64,000 bases of DNA from Shewanella sp. UCD-KL21 (lineage in GTDB: Bacteria > Pseudomonadota > Gammaproteobacteria > Enterobacterales > Shewanellaceae). Position 1 is the stretch's first letter; every line of letters begins with the position of its first letter. Made by a program: the position numbers and the translations under genes. The notes below the pieces were generated by a model that ran no database searches, was not told where the DNA came from, and was given only the letters and a program-made list of their open reading frames with translations. Positions 30,534-40,064 of the stretch are shown here, piece by piece. The stretch spans positions 1 to 64,000 of the forward strand of contig NZ_MPHK01000014.1 of NCBI RefSeq assembly GCF_001957135.1. Reading direction: 5' to 3'.

Positions 30534-31784
30534 ATGTCAAAGCAACCAAATGCCTGCGCACAACCCGATTTAATGCCGCCACAAGAGGCAATCGAAGCGT
30601 TATTAGCGCAAGTTAATGCCACCCAAGACAGTGAAATGGTCAGCTTAAATGATGCAGTTGGGCGAGTATTATCTGAGGATTTAGCTTCTTGTATTGATTT
30701 GCCTCCCTTTGATAATTCATCAATGGATGGCTTTGCTTTTCGTTTTGAAGATTTAAACCTCAGCACATCGACTGAACTGACCCTTATCGGCACTTCTTTT
30801 GCGGGTCACCCTTTTAAAGGGACGCCTCAAGCCAATACTTGTATCAGGATCATGACCGGCGCGCCGGTACCCGCTGGTTATGACACAGTGCAGATGCAAG
30901 AAAAAACCACCACCAATGCAGACATCATTAGTATTGAAGCGCCCAAAGCGAAAGGCGCTAACGTGCGCTACCGCGGCGAAGAGTTGCTGGCTGGCACCAA
31001 TGTGCTAAAAAGCGGTATTCAAATTCGCGCCGCAGAAATGGGCGTACTGGCCACTATCGGTATTAGCCAAGTCAGAGTAAAGCGTAAGCTTAAAGTCGCC
31101 TTTTTCTCAACGGGTGACGAATTAAGACCTGTTGGTAGCGATCTCGCCCCTGGGCAAATTTACGACTCTAATCGCTACTCAATCAAAGGTTTATTAACCC
31201 AAGCTAACGTGGAGTGGGTTGACCTCGGCGTCATCGAAGATGATAAAGAAGCTATTCGAGGCGCATTCAGAGAAGCAGCAGAGCAAGCTGATATCGTACT
31301 CACCTCTGGCGGGGTTTCTGTGGGTGATGCGGATTACACCAAGCAAATTTTGTCTGAAGAAGGTGAAATTACCTTTTGGCGCTTGGCCATAAAACCGGGT
31401 AAACCGTTTGCCTTTGGTAAATTAGGTAAAGCGGTATTCTGCGGTTTACCGGGTAACCCAGTGTCATCAATGGTGACTTTCTACAAGCTTGTTTGGCCTA
31501 TTATCAACAAAATGCAGGGCTTAACCCCTAAAGCACCTGTGATCGTAAAAGCGACACTTTCAACGCCTATCCGCAAGCAACCGGGCCGCGCCGAATACCA
31601 GCGTGGGGTGCTTAGCCGTGATGAAAATGGCGAGTTAGTTGTTGCCACCACTGGCGGCCAAGGCTCTGGCATGTTGACCTCAATGAGCCTCGCGAATTGC
31701 TTTATTAACTTAGCGCAATTTCAAGGCGATGTTGAAGCGGGTAGCACAGTCGAAGTTGAACCCTTTAACAGCGTACTTTGCTAA
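30534..31784 (+). CDS. moeA: molybdopterin molybdenumtransferase
   Basis: 416 residues. Inserts molybdate into adenylated molybdopterin, the last step of Moco synthesis. Conserved blocks are DNSSMDGFA, RIMTGAPVP, the GGVSVGDADY loop and the GLPGNPVS motif. A GAGGAAG ribosome site precedes the ATG. moeB follows, as in E. coli. Confidence 0.96.
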   Translation: MSKQPNACAQPDLMPPQEAIEALLAQVNATQDSEMVSLNDAVGRVLSEDLASCIDLPPFDNSSMDGFAFRFEDLNLSTSTELTLIGTSFAGHPFKGTPQANTCIRIMTGAPVPAGYDTVQMQEKTTTNADIISIEAPKAKGANVRYRGEELLAGTNVLKSGIQIRAAEMGVLATIGISQVRVKRKLKVAFFSTGDELRPVGSDLAPGQIYDSNRYSIKGLLTQANVEWVDLGVIEDDKEAIRGAFREAAEQADIVLTSGGVSVGDADYTKQILSEEGEITFWRLAIKPGKPFAFGKLGKAVFCGLPGNPVSSMVTFYKLVWPIINKMQGLTPKAPVIVKATLSTPIRKQPGRAEYQRGVLSRDENGELVVATTGGQGSGMLTSMSLANCFINLAQFQGDVEAGSTVEVEPFNSVLC

Positions 31785-31793
31785 GGATTAATA

Positions 31794-31823
31794 ATGACCG
31801 ACAGCAAGGGGCTAGCAGTTTAA
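31794..31823 (+). CDS. nine-codon leader ORF before moeB
   Basis: ATG ACC GAC ... GTT TAA, coding MTDSKGLAV. It has a strong AAGGA ribosome site seven bases upstream, overlapping the moeA stop region. Its stop shares a base with the moeB ATG (TAATG). No family is known. It could be a translational coupler between moeA and moeB, or a remnant of an older moeB start. Confidence 0.35.
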   Translation: MTDSKGLAV

Positions 31824-32593
31824 TGAGCAATGACATGTTAACTGACGATATTCTTACCGATAATGAAATGCTGCGTTATAGCCGCCAAATATCCATTAAA
31901 GCCATGGATATCGAAGGCCAAGAGAAACTGAAACAAGCCAAAGTCTTAGTCATTGGCGCGGGCGGTTTAGGCTGCACTGTCACCCAATATCTGGCAGTGG
32001 CAGGTGTGGGTGAAATGACCATAGTGGATTTTGATACCGTAGAGTTATCAAACCTGCAGCGCCAAGTGCTGCATCATGATGAAAATATCGGCCAAGCCAA
32101 AGTTGATTCTGCGAAGCAAACTTTGCAGCAACTCAATCCGCTAATCCGTATCAATACCATTAATCAGTTTCTGGATGAAACTGCCATTGAGCAGTTAGTA
32201 TCAACACATAGGCTGGTGCTGGATTGCACTGATAATGTATTAGTTCGCGAGCAACTTAACCGCAGCTGTTTTAAGCATAAAGTCAGTTTTATTTCAGCGG
32301 CAGCTATTCGCATGGAAGGCACGGTGACGGTATTTGATTATCAGTCGCAGTCACCTTGCTATCAATGCTACAGCAGTCTGTTTGGTGAGCAGCAACTAAC
32401 CTGTGTTGAATCAGGAATATTAGCCCCTGTCGTGGGCTTAGTGGGTTGTATTCAAGCCACTGAAGCCATTAAGGCCATTAGCGGTATGGGCCAAGGGCTT
32501 AATGGGCGCATTCTAATGATTGATGCCATGACCATGGAGTTTCGAGAAATGAAACTACCTAAGCAAACTCACTGCGCCGTTTGTGGGCAATAG
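31823..32593 (+). CDS. moeB: molybdopterin-synthase adenylyltransferase
   Basis: 256 residues. Activates the C-terminal glycine of MoaD with ATP. The nucleotide-binding GAGGLGCTV, the conserved NLQRQVLHHD, and zinc cysteines (CYQC and the C-terminal CAVCG) are present. The first ATG with a sensible N-terminus is at 31823; a longer reading starts with TTG inside moeA. A second ATG at 31835 is possible. Its partner MoaD is encoded at 41413. Confidence 0.93.
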   Translation: MSNDMLTDDILTDNEMLRYSRQISIKAMDIEGQEKLKQAKVLVIGAGGLGCTVTQYLAVAGVGEMTIVDFDTVELSNLQRQVLHHDENIGQAKVDSAKQTLQQLNPLIRINTINQFLDETAIEQLVSTHRLVLDCTDNVLVREQLNRSCFKHKVSFISAAAIRMEGTVTVFDYQSQSPCYQCYSSLFGEQQLTCVESGILAPVVGLVGCIQATEAIKAISGMGQGLNGRILMIDAMTMEFREMKLPKQTHCAVCGQ

Positions 32594-32670
32594 AAGTAAT
32601 TCACCTAGCAAGGCAAACTTGTCTATAGTTGAAGAAGAGATAAAACGGCTTTATAAACAGGAACTCTGTT

Positions 32671-32982
32671 ATGTCAGCTCTTCTTCAACAACTGCGCCAG
32701 ATAACTGGGTTTACGCCAAGCTCGTCTCAAGGGTTTTACTGCCGCTTTAGACCTTTGCAGCCACTATGCTTAGGCTGCAGTTTTATCCTAATTTCGGCCT
32801 GCTCAGGTGACGATATTACCCCGCTTCACCAAACCAACCCCGCTGCCGATTACTGCCTTAAGCTAGAGGGCAGTTTAGCGACCATAGTTCACATCAATGG
32901 CGATATCTTACTGTGCACCTTACCTGATGGTGAAGTAGTGGAGTCTTGGGAATTATTTAGACGCGACCATCAAAAGTCATAG
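32671..32982 (+). CDS. DUF333 putative lipoprotein
   Basis: 103 residues. The C-terminal half, from NPAADYCLKLEG to CTLPDGEVVESWELFRR, matches the DUF333 (hemolysin-like) family of small envelope proteins. A hydrophobic run ending ISAC at about residues 32-45 could be a lipobox, but a 25-residue non-hydrophobic stretch comes before it, so the leader is atypical. AGGAA precedes the ATG. Function is unknown. Confidence 0.65.
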   Translation: MSALLQQLRQITGFTPSSSQGFYCRFRPLQPLCLGCSFILISACSGDDITPLHQTNPAADYCLKLEGSLATIVHINGDILLCTLPDGEVVESWELFRRDHQKS

Positions 32983-33056
32983 TGGTATTGAACCCTAACC
33001 GCTATTGAAGTGACCAGCAGCTCAAATAAAGAGTATAAGCATGGCAAATGGATTAG

Positions 33057-33251
33057 CTAGCCCGTAGTCAATTCACTGACTAAAACATCGCTATCGGGTT
33101 TCACAGCTTCAACTTCAGTTACTGCAACTTCATCAAGTTTAATTCTATCGGCCTTAGCAACATAAGCGGGTTTATTACTGCCAACATTTTTAGCATTAGC
33201 TTTTTTGGCTTTCGCTTTAAGGGTTGAGTTAATTTTTTTACGACGATTCAT
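33057..33251 (-). CDS. DUF2986 small basic protein
   Basis: 64 residues with a strongly basic first half (MNRRKKINSTLKAKAKKANAK) and a short acidic C-terminus. The start matches the DUF2986 family of small proteins seen in Shewanella and Vibrio. No function is known; the charge suggests nucleic-acid or ribosome contact, which is inference only. Confidence 0.7.
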   Translation of the reverse strand: MNRRKKINSTLKAKAKKANAKNVGSNKPAYVAKADRIKLDEVAVTEVEAVKPDSDVLVSELTTG

Positions 33252-33392
33252 TGCATACTCTTTTTACTTGGGCGCCGAAAAAATTGCGATATTTTGACTG
33301 CAGGTATTCAAATGGAGGGCGATTTTACAATTGAATAGCCTTAAATACCAATGTTGAACCATCAAAATTGGTATTTAAGCTGTGAGGTTTAA

Positions 33393-33560
33393 TTAATCTT
33401 GAATAACCACCCAGATTGCATGTAACACACCTGGTAGGAAAAATAATAAGCACAGAATGATGTTTATCAGTAAATCTTTACCGACACCCTTTTTCAAGAA
33501 CACCGCCACTGGCGGTAATAAAATAGCCAATATGATTAGTAGAATTTTATTTGCATCCAT
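33393..33560 (-). CDS. Pmp3/YqaE family small membrane protein
   Basis: 55 residues, too short for many gene finders. Two hydrophobic helices flank a short polar turn: ILLIILAILLPPVAVF, then KKGVGKD, then LLINIILCLLFFLPGVLHAIW. The PPVAVF and LPGVLHAIW motifs are those of the Pmp3/YqaE (UPF0057) stress-associated membrane proteins. An AAAGGAAA ribosome site lies upstream of the ATG at 33560. The exact role in bacteria is not settled. Confidence 0.88.
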   Translation of the reverse strand: MDANKILLIILAILLPPVAVFLKKGVGKDLLINIILCLLFFLPGVLHAIWVVIQD

Positions 33561-33704
33561 AATTTTTTCATTTCCTTTTTATCATCAATAGTAAAAAACT
33601 AACTAGTGTAAAAATAATAACCAATTGTTAAAGCCATCAAATATCATTATGATTATTTTAGCTACAATTTCATACTGAAATTTTTGTAAACACTTGAAGG
33701 CTTA

Positions 33705-34901
33705 ATGATAGAAAATAGTAGTAGCTTAGTGTTAATTCAAGTTATTTGCGTGCTTTGCATTGCAGCAACTGTCGCCTGGATCATCATGGTCGTGCCAATG
33801 AAGGTCGCGCCCAGTGCCAGCTCACGCTTTGCATTCGCTAATTTTTCTATCCTTATCGGCATGCTGCTTTACATACAACGCACTGATGAACCCAGCTACT
33901 TACACTGGTTAGTGGCCGATATGTTCATCCTGATTGGCTTTGGTTTATTACGCTGGGGCGCACAACGGCTTTATCACCTGCCCTCTAGTCACCGCTATGA
34001 TTTAATCTTGCTGTTAACCACCGGTGGGTTAATGTTATTAGCTAAGCCGCATGTTTCTAGCTCCGCGTACTTGATGATTATTTTATCCTTTAGTGCAGCG
34101 ATATTATTTTTTATGCTCGCCAAAGATCACTATGTGGCCTTTAAAGCTAACTTAACTGCTTTTGCAACTTACTGGTTAGTCATCCCCATTGTTGCTATTG
34201 GGTTGATGTTTTTTATCAGAGCATTCATTTTGATGCTTTATCCAGAAAAAGTAGCCAATTACGCCGCGTTTAATGCCAAAGAATCGATTCCCATTCTATG
34301 GACCTATATTGTGCTTATTTTGATGGTCAATATTCTGATTATCGGGAATACCATTAATCGCTTAGTGGTCAAAATAAGAACCCTCGCCAATAAGGATTCC
34401 CTCACAGGGTTGTTTAACCGTAACGCCCTGCAACACAAACTCAATACTGAATATCAACGTTGGTTAAGAGATAAAGTCAGCTACAGTGTGATGGTGATTG
34501 ATTTGGATCACTTTAAGAATATTAATGATCATTATGGTCATGTGGCAGGTGATGAGGTGCTTAAAGCGGTTGCACAACAGTTGAGCACTGCGATTCGTAA
34601 ACTGGATTATTTATGCCGCTTTGGTGGCGAAGAGTTTGTATTGATTTTACCCTTAACCAATGAAGCTAACGTGCTCAAAGTCGCTAAAAAGCTCCAGCAA
34701 ACTGTTGCTGGAATCCAACTAGACTGGCACGGAGATAACATAGCCGTAGAAGCCAGTATCGGCTGCATCACCATGAAAGAAGGCATCGACGCCGACGACT
34801 TATTACATCTGGCCGACAAAGCCATGTATCAAGCAAAAAACAGTGGCCGTAATTGTGTTAAATCGGCCAACTTAGTAAGCTTACAAACCTATTTAATTTA
34901 A
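33705..34901 (+). CDS. membrane diguanylate cyclase (GGDEF)
   Basis: 398 residues. The first 220 or so hold six or seven membrane helices, a likely sensor part. The GGDEF domain follows, starting at KDSLTGLFNRNAL, with the active site GGEEF at 307-311 and an RxxD inhibitory site at 298-301. It should make cyclic di-GMP and be feedback-inhibited. The signal sensed by the membrane part is unknown. Confidence 0.9.
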   Translation: MIENSSSLVLIQVICVLCIAATVAWIIMVVPMKVAPSASSRFAFANFSILIGMLLYIQRTDEPSYLHWLVADMFILIGFGLLRWGAQRLYHLPSSHRYDLILLLTTGGLMLLAKPHVSSSAYLMIILSFSAAILFFMLAKDHYVAFKANLTAFATYWLVIPIVAIGLMFFIRAFILMLYPEKVANYAAFNAKESIPILWTYIVLILMVNILIIGNTINRLVVKIRTLANKDSLTGLFNRNALQHKLNTEYQRWLRDKVSYSVMVIDLDHFKNINDHYGHVAGDEVLKAVAQQLSTAIRKLDYLCRFGGEEFVLILPLTNEANVLKVAKKLQQTVAGIQLDWHGDNIAVEASIGCITMKEGIDADDLLHLADKAMYQAKNSGRNCVKSANLVSLQTYLI

Positions 34902-34947
34902 CGTCTGACAAACCATGTTACTGCTACCGCCATGACTCTAAGCAAGC

Positions 34948-35628
34948 TTATTTTACTGGCGCTGGCCATGGTAAATCATTGAGACTTTGCCATTCATTTG
35001 CTAGCTGCTGAGTGACTGCTGCCAGTTGGAATTGCTCACCTAAATGGGGCCATTGAATAAATTGGTACTGCGTAGCTTTATATTCAAACTGCAGCGCCAT
35101 TGCATGAAGGTAGCACCTATCTGATGCCTCACCGCCATAAAGGCTATCCCCTAAAATAGGTACTGCTAGACTGGCTAACGCGACCCGTAATTGATGGGTT
35201 TTACCACTCAGTGGTTTTAGTAAATACAACCGAGTCCCTGCAGCAATTGAATGGGAAAAAAACTGCGTGATCGCCGGGTTATCAGTTGAGCGTAATAGCT
35301 TATACATACTGCGACGTGACTTAGCCATATCGCCAATAACCCAACCTTGTTTCTTTTTCGGTTTACCTTTAGCAATGGCCAAATAATATTTTTGGATCTT
35401 ATGATCGCTAAACATCTCGGTGAATATCGCTGCGGCGGCTGAAGATTTAGCCAAAATCAATAACCCTGAGGTTGGCGTATCTAAACGGTGAACCGCATAT
35501 AACTTAATCCCTAAATCAGCCTCAACTTGAGCGACGACGCCCGCATTACCATCTTGACTGTGAAAATGAACCCCTGCATATTTATTAATGATAATAAAGT
35601 CAGGATGCTGCTCAACTAGCTGATACAT
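34948..35628 (-). CDS. RluA-family RNA pseudouridine synthase
   Basis: 226 residues. The catalytic aspartate is in AVHRLDTPTSGLLILAK, and the KTHQLRVA and LGDSLYGG motifs follow. No S4 domain is present. It resembles the small TIGR01621-type branch of the RluA family; the rRNA or tRNA target cannot be told from sequence. Confidence 0.85.
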   Translation of the reverse strand: MYQLVEQHPDFIIINKYAGVHFHSQDGNAGVVAQVEADLGIKLYAVHRLDTPTSGLLILAKSSAAAAIFTEMFSDHKIQKYYLAIAKGKPKKKQGWVIGDMAKSRRSMYKLLRSTDNPAITQFFSHSIAAGTRLYLLKPLSGKTHQLRVALASLAVPILGDSLYGGEASDRCYLHAMALQFEYKATQYQFIQWPHLGEQFQLAAVTQQLANEWQSLNDLPWPAPVK

Positions 35629-35691
35629 AAATGGGCTTCTATTAAGTAATGATGAGTGATGCGAGATAACATTGAATACTGGAAGTGAACA

Positions 35692-36951
35692 TTAGAAATG
35701 AATATCGGCAATCAAACCAGGGTTATTATCTACCAATTCAATACTGGCACGATGGCGAGATAAAATCGCTTTTACCATAGATAACCCTAAACCTGTGCCT
35801 TGATGGTGACGACTAGGATCTAAACGCACTAAACGCTCAAACACTCGTTCTTTGTCTTGCGCATTTATCCCTGGGCCATTATCAATAATTTGGATCCGAC
35901 GACCTTGTTGCACAATGCTAATTTCGGCATCTTCAGGCGCGTACTTAATGGCATTATCCACTAGGTTAAATAATGCTTGGAATAGCAGGTATTTATCCCC
36001 TGAAATAATGACATCATTTTCAATCACTAAATTAAGGGTTTGCTGTTTAGACTCGGCCACCACTTCTGCCATTTCATATAAATCTTGGCAAAGCTGCTGC
36101 AAGCTAACGGGTTGCATATTAAGGGTCTGCTGACCTTCTTCAATGCGCGTTAGTGACAACATGGCATCGAAGGTTGCTAAGCAATGATCTAGCTCTTCTA
36201 GCAGCATTGCGGTGAGTTCAGGTACCTGCTCGGCCGGTTTTTGCGGTAACTGCTCGATACCTATGCGCAAATGCGAAAGCGGCGTACGTAAGTCATGGGC
36301 GATATTATCGGTCACCCCACGTACTGACATTAAGTTGTGCTCTAAGGTATCTAATACCCGATTAAACTGTCCTGCGAGCATATCAAATTCATCTTGATTA
36401 TGACTGACAGGAAAACGGGTATCGTATTGTCCTTGCTCAATTTTTTGACTCAATAGATTGTATTGAACTAAGCGCCGTAAGATGGCTTTAGAGAAGATAA
36501 AACCAACAGCTAAGGTCATTGCTAATGTCAGCGCCACCATCCAAAAGGCCGCATTAACAAATTTATCAATCAATGCAGCTAAGTTATCAGTACGGGTGGC
36601 GATAAGCACGGGACCGTAATTGGTTAACACCAATCCTCCGGTCAAAATATGCAGTTTATCTGGTCCGCCAGTGAGAATGGGGAAATCGCGGGTTTCAGGC
36701 AATAATGGCATGTTGTCAGGTACAAAACTTAAGGCACCAACCATGTCGACATTATTACGCCAAGCAATTAACGCTGTTTTGGGATCAGCCGCGCGAATTT
36801 GCGCCGCAAAACTACGACGGTCCACAGTGAGGGCTAATTGCTTGTAGCGCTGCATTTCAGTCGCGAGATGCTGCTCAACTTGGCTTTCTTGTTCCATGAC
36901 TAGCTGCCGGTATAAACCCGATACCAGCAGTACAATTAACAAGGTCACCAA
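35692..36951 (-). CDS. sensor histidine kinase (start uncertain)
   Basis: At least 419 residues. A first membrane helix is at the extreme N-terminus and a periplasmic sensor runs to about residue 132. A second helix (133-155) and HAMP domain follow, then the phospho-acceptor His219 in DNIAHDLRTPLSHLR and an ATPase domain with GTGLGLSMVKAI. No ATG exists upstream in frame: the coordinate given begins at a TTG that cuts into the first helix. The frame stays open upstream into the response-regulator gene, so a rare start such as ATT (37002) or another near-cognate codon is plausible. It pairs with the regulator just upstream. Confidence 0.85.
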   Translation of the reverse strand: MVTLLIVLLVSGLYRQLVMEQESQVEQHLATEMQRYKQLALTVDRRSFAAQIRAADPKTALIAWRNNVDMVGALSFVPDNMPLLPETRDFPILTGGPDKLHILTGGLVLTNYGPVLIATRTDNLAALIDKFVNAAFWMVALTLAMTLAVGFIFSKAILRRLVQYNLLSQKIEQGQYDTRFPVSHNQDEFDMLAGQFNRVLDTLEHNLMSVRGVTDNIAHDLRTPLSHLRIGIEQLPQKPAEQVPELTAMLLEELDHCLATFDAMLSLTRIEEGQQTLNMQPVSLQQLCQDLYEMAEVVAESKQQTLNLVIENDVIISGDKYLLFQALFNLVDNAIKYAPEDAEISIVQQGRRIQIIDNGPGINAQDKERVFERLVRLDPSRHHQGTGLGLSMVKAILSRHRASIELVDNNPGLIADIHF

Positions 36952-36997
36952 AGTAGAAAATATTAGCGTGATCCGCCAAGCACTACTTTGGTAGGGT

Positions 36998-37675
36998 TTA
37001 ATTCCCTTTACAGAGGCGATAACCAGCCCCTCGAACGGTTTCGATAATTTCTGGGTGACCTAACTCTTCAAACTTGCGACGCAGCTTAGCGATATGAACA
37101 TCAATCACATTGGTACGAGGGTCAAAATGATAATCCCACACAGCTTCAAATAATAGCGTACGGCTAATCACTTTATTAGGATGCTCCATCAGATATTTGA
37201 GTAATTGAAACTCTTTAGGTTGCAGCATAAGTTCATGATCATCTAAGGTCACTTTGCGCGTGAGCAGCTCCATTTTCAAATTACCGACTTCAAGATCGGT
37301 ACTATTTGAAGCAGGCGCATTGCGTTGAATTAACTTTTCAGCTCGCACTTGCAACTCTGCAAACGCAAAAGGCTTAGTCATATAATCATCGCCACCAGCA
37401 CGTAAGCCTTTTACACGCTCATCGACATGACTTAATGCTGACAAGATTAACACTGGGGTTTCATTACCATTTTTACGCAACGCTGTTAGCAATGTTAACC
37501 CATCAATTTGGGGCAGCATTCGGTCTAAAATAATAATATCGAAATCATTATTTTTGGCTTTATACAGGCCATCATGGCCATTGGTTGCCGTATCGACTTG
37601 GTATTGCTGAGCTGTAAAACCCTCTGCAACATACTGTAATGTTGTTGCGTCATCTTCAACGATTAATACTCGCAT
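36998..37675 (-). CDS. OmpR-family response regulator
   Basis: 225 residues. The receiver domain has the acidic pair EDD, phospho-acceptor Asp51 in LDRMLPQ and the conserved Lys in DYMTKPFAF. A winged-helix DNA-binding domain follows, ending in RGAGYRL. The ATG at 37675 follows AAGGA. It forms a two-component system with the kinase downstream and lies three codons after the PepSY gene. Confidence 0.92.
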   Translation of the reverse strand: MRVLIVEDDATTLQYVAEGFTAQQYQVDTATNGHDGLYKAKNNDFDIIILDRMLPQIDGLTLLTALRKNGNETPVLILSALSHVDERVKGLRAGGDDYMTKPFAFAELQVRAEKLIQRNAPASNSTDLEVGNLKMELLTRKVTLDDHELMLQPKEFQLLKYLMEHPNKVISRTLLFEAVWDYHFDPRTNVIDVHIAKLRRKFEELGHPEIIETVRGAGYRLCKGN

Positions 37676-37686
37676 AGTGCTGTTCC

Positions 37687-38211
37687 TTAGTCCCACTGCA
37701 GTAGGGGTAATGGACGTAAATTCTCAATATCAAAAGCAATAGTATGCTTACTGGCCGCATTAAGTAGCTTCAATTCTAAATAACTGATGGTCAAATCGTG
37801 CTCGAGCTCTGCTTCAATTAAATAACCAGATTGATTTTTTGTCGCTAACTTAATCAAATCTGTAAAGGTCATTTTGTGCTCAATAAGTACTTTAGCAGCC
37901 TTAATTTGGTCTAAATCATCTGAGGCAAAATGACTTAATTTCTTACTCATCAAGCTGCCATCTTTGGCATCAAATTCAAACGCTATAAGTTCGTTTGTAT
38001 CAAGGTTGATAAGTTCTATTTCATAAATTAACTGATCTTTTTCAATATCCATATCAAAAGCTGAAACCAAGCCATTGTGATCCATTTCAACTTGCTGAAT
38101 CACCACAATAGGCTCAACGTACTCACCTTGAGATAACAAAGTATGCATACTAGGCGTTGCCATCACCATTGAAGGGAATACCACAAGCAATGATAGAACA
38201 ATACGGAACAT
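37687..38211 (-). CDS. periplasmic PepSY-like protein
   Basis: 174 residues with a signal peptide (cut near VMA). It contains two PepSY-like segments, one around IYEIELINLDTNELIAFEFDAKDG and one near SGYLIEAELEHD. The ATG at 38211 has GAGG five bases before it. PepSY proteins often sit beside two-component systems and are thought to bind a ligand or inhibit a peptidase. A sensor-partner role here is inferred from the operon. Confidence 0.75.
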   Translation of the reverse strand: MFRIVLSLLVVFPSMVMATPSMHTLLSQGEYVEPIVVIQQVEMDHNGLVSAFDMDIEKDQLIYEIELINLDTNELIAFEFDAKDGSLMSKKLSHFASDDLDQIKAAKVLIEHKMTFTDLIKLATKNQSGYLIEAELEHDLTISYLELKLLNAASKHTIAFDIENLRPLPLLQWD

Positions 38212-38293
38212 GAGAGCCTCAAAAGACATTGATAATTGAGCTACTTTACCTAAGCCGATTAAAAGACCCAAGCTTTGTAAGATTAATAATTGA

Positions 38294-39400
38294 TCATGAT
38301 TCTAGAATATGAACTTGTTCTGACTTCAATGCTATTGTGGTGGCTAAACCTTGTTGTAGCTCAAGTTTAGTCGCTAAGTGAGCTGGCACATCCATATTAA
38401 ACGTCTCATCAATCCCTGCCATACGCGCTTTGATACGTACAGATTCCCCCATCACCAACATAGAATCAATCACGATATCGAGTTTATTGATACTGCGGCA
38501 AAGCCGGCCGCTGGTAATAGCGCTGAATCGAATGCCCTGATTAGGGATCACCCAGCGTACAGTTTGACCAACTTCGCAATCTGGGGCGCTATCGCTAGCA
38601 ATAATCTGGTCGCCCATTTTAAGCCAAGTAATATTGGCTTTTTCATCACGACCAGACACTTGGGCATTAAAGATATTACGTAAGCCCATTTGCCTCGCCA
38701 CGGTTTCATTACGAGGATGAGACAAGACATCAAACGGTTTACCTTGCTGGAGCATCTTGCCTTGGCTGATTAAAATCATTTTATCGGCCAGTAATAAAGC
38801 CTCATTCATATCATGGGTCACCATAATCACTGGAATTGATAATTGCGATTTTAACCGTGCTAACTCAATATATAACCTTTCTCGGGTTTCTCTATCCACC
38901 GCAGAAAAGGGTTCATCCAGCAATAAAACTGCCGGCTCTCTGGCAAGCGCCCTAGCTAAGGCGACGCGCTGGCGCTGACCACCCGAAAGCTGCGCCGGTA
39001 ATCGTGCAGGCAAGCCATGTAAATTAACTCGCTCTAACCAATCTAACGCACGGGCTTTACGCTCATGCTTTGGAATATGATCCAGCCCAGAAATAACATT
39101 ATCCAGTGCCGTTAAGTGCGGAAACAAACCAAAGTGCTGTGGCACGTAGCCTATATGACGTTGCTGCGGTGATAAGTTGATACGTTTCTCATGACAAAAC
39201 CAAGTTTTATCTCCACTTTGAATCGCTCCTTGTTGAGCTGAACCTAAGCCCGCAATCATTCGCAGCAAGGTGGTTTTACCGCCCCCTGAAGGACCCACTA
39301 CAGCCAAGACTTCTCCCGCTTTACAGCTAAAGCTAGCCTCTAATGGGATCGGTGCTTGTTGGGAAATTTGGCAATGTAAATCAACGCTGCGGATTGGCAT
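38294..39400 (-). CDS. modC: molybdate ABC transporter ATP-binding protein
   Basis: 368 residues. Walker A GPSGGGKTT, signature LSGGQRQR and Walker B VLLLDEP are present, with a C-terminal TOBE-type regulatory domain as in ModC. It drives uptake of molybdate (or tungstate). It overlaps modB by 20 bases. Confidence 0.94.
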   Translation of the reverse strand: MPIRSVDLHCQISQQAPIPLEASFSCKAGEVLAVVGPSGGGKTTLLRMIAGLGSAQQGAIQSGDKTWFCHEKRINLSPQQRHIGYVPQHFGLFPHLTALDNVISGLDHIPKHERKARALDWLERVNLHGLPARLPAQLSGGQRQRVALARALAREPAVLLLDEPFSAVDRETRERLYIELARLKSQLSIPVIMVTHDMNEALLLADKMILISQGKMLQQGKPFDVLSHPRNETVARQMGLRNIFNAQVSGRDEKANITWLKMGDQIIASDSAPDCEVGQTVRWVIPNQGIRFSAITSGRLCRSINKLDIVIDSMLVMGESVRIKARMAGIDETFNMDVPAHLATKLELQQGLATTIALKSEQVHILES

Positions 39401-40061
39401 GCTGGCCTCCTAAACGTCGAGAAAGACTGGTAGTAATCGCCAATACACTGACAGCAAAAACTAATAACACCAGTGACATGGTACCAGCAGATTCAAAATC
39501 AAAGGCCTGCACACTGTCGTAGATAGCAATAGAAATGGTTTTGGTTTCACCGGCAATATTACCGCCTAGCATCAGCACTACGCCAAATTCACCTAGCACA
39601 TGGGAAAAACACAGTACCACTGCGGTTAATACTCCTGGCCAAATCATCGGCAGCTCAATTTTGACAAAAATTCGCCACCAACTCATGCCGCAACAGGCGG
39701 CGGCATCAGGAATATCGTGAGGGATAGTTTCAAATGCCCGCTGGATGGGCTGCACAGCAAAGGGAATATTGACTAAAATAGAGGCGATCACTAAACCGGA
39801 GAAGTTAAATACTAATTGCCCCCCAAAAAGTGATTCTACCCATTGGCCAATAACACTTTGACTACCAAGACCTACCAATAAATAGTAGCCAATAACCGTT
39901 GGTGGCAATACCAAGGGCACCATGATTAACGCCTCAACCCATGACTTACCTCTAAACTGACGGTAAGCCAGTAGTCGACCAACAATAATGGCCAATGGCA
40001 CTAAAATTAGCACAGTAACGCTACTCAGCTTGGCTGATAACCATAACGATTGCCAATCCAT
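39381..40061 (-). CDS. modB: molybdate ABC transporter permease
   Basis: 226 residues with about five membrane helices and the permease EAA-type motif around IPHDIPDAAACCGMSWWRIF, followed by GEFGVVLMLGGN. It forms the membrane channel of the Mod system. It starts three bases after modA. Confidence 0.94.
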   Translation of the reverse strand: MDWQSLWLSAKLSSVTVLILVPLAIIVGRLLAYRQFRGKSWVEALIMVPLVLPPTVIGYYLLVGLGSQSVIGQWVESLFGGQLVFNFSGLVIASILVNIPFAVQPIQRAFETIPHDIPDAAACCGMSWWRIFVKIELPMIWPGVLTAVVLCFSHVLGEFGVVLMLGGNIAGETKTISIAIYDSVQAFDFESAGTMSLVLLVFAVSVLAITTSLSRRLGGQHANPQR

Positions 40062-40064
40062 AGA

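Noticed and set aside
33046..33066. Eight-codon ORF at the end of the DUF2986 gene
   Set aside because: Too short, and it overlaps the opposite-strand stop; chance is the simpler explanation.
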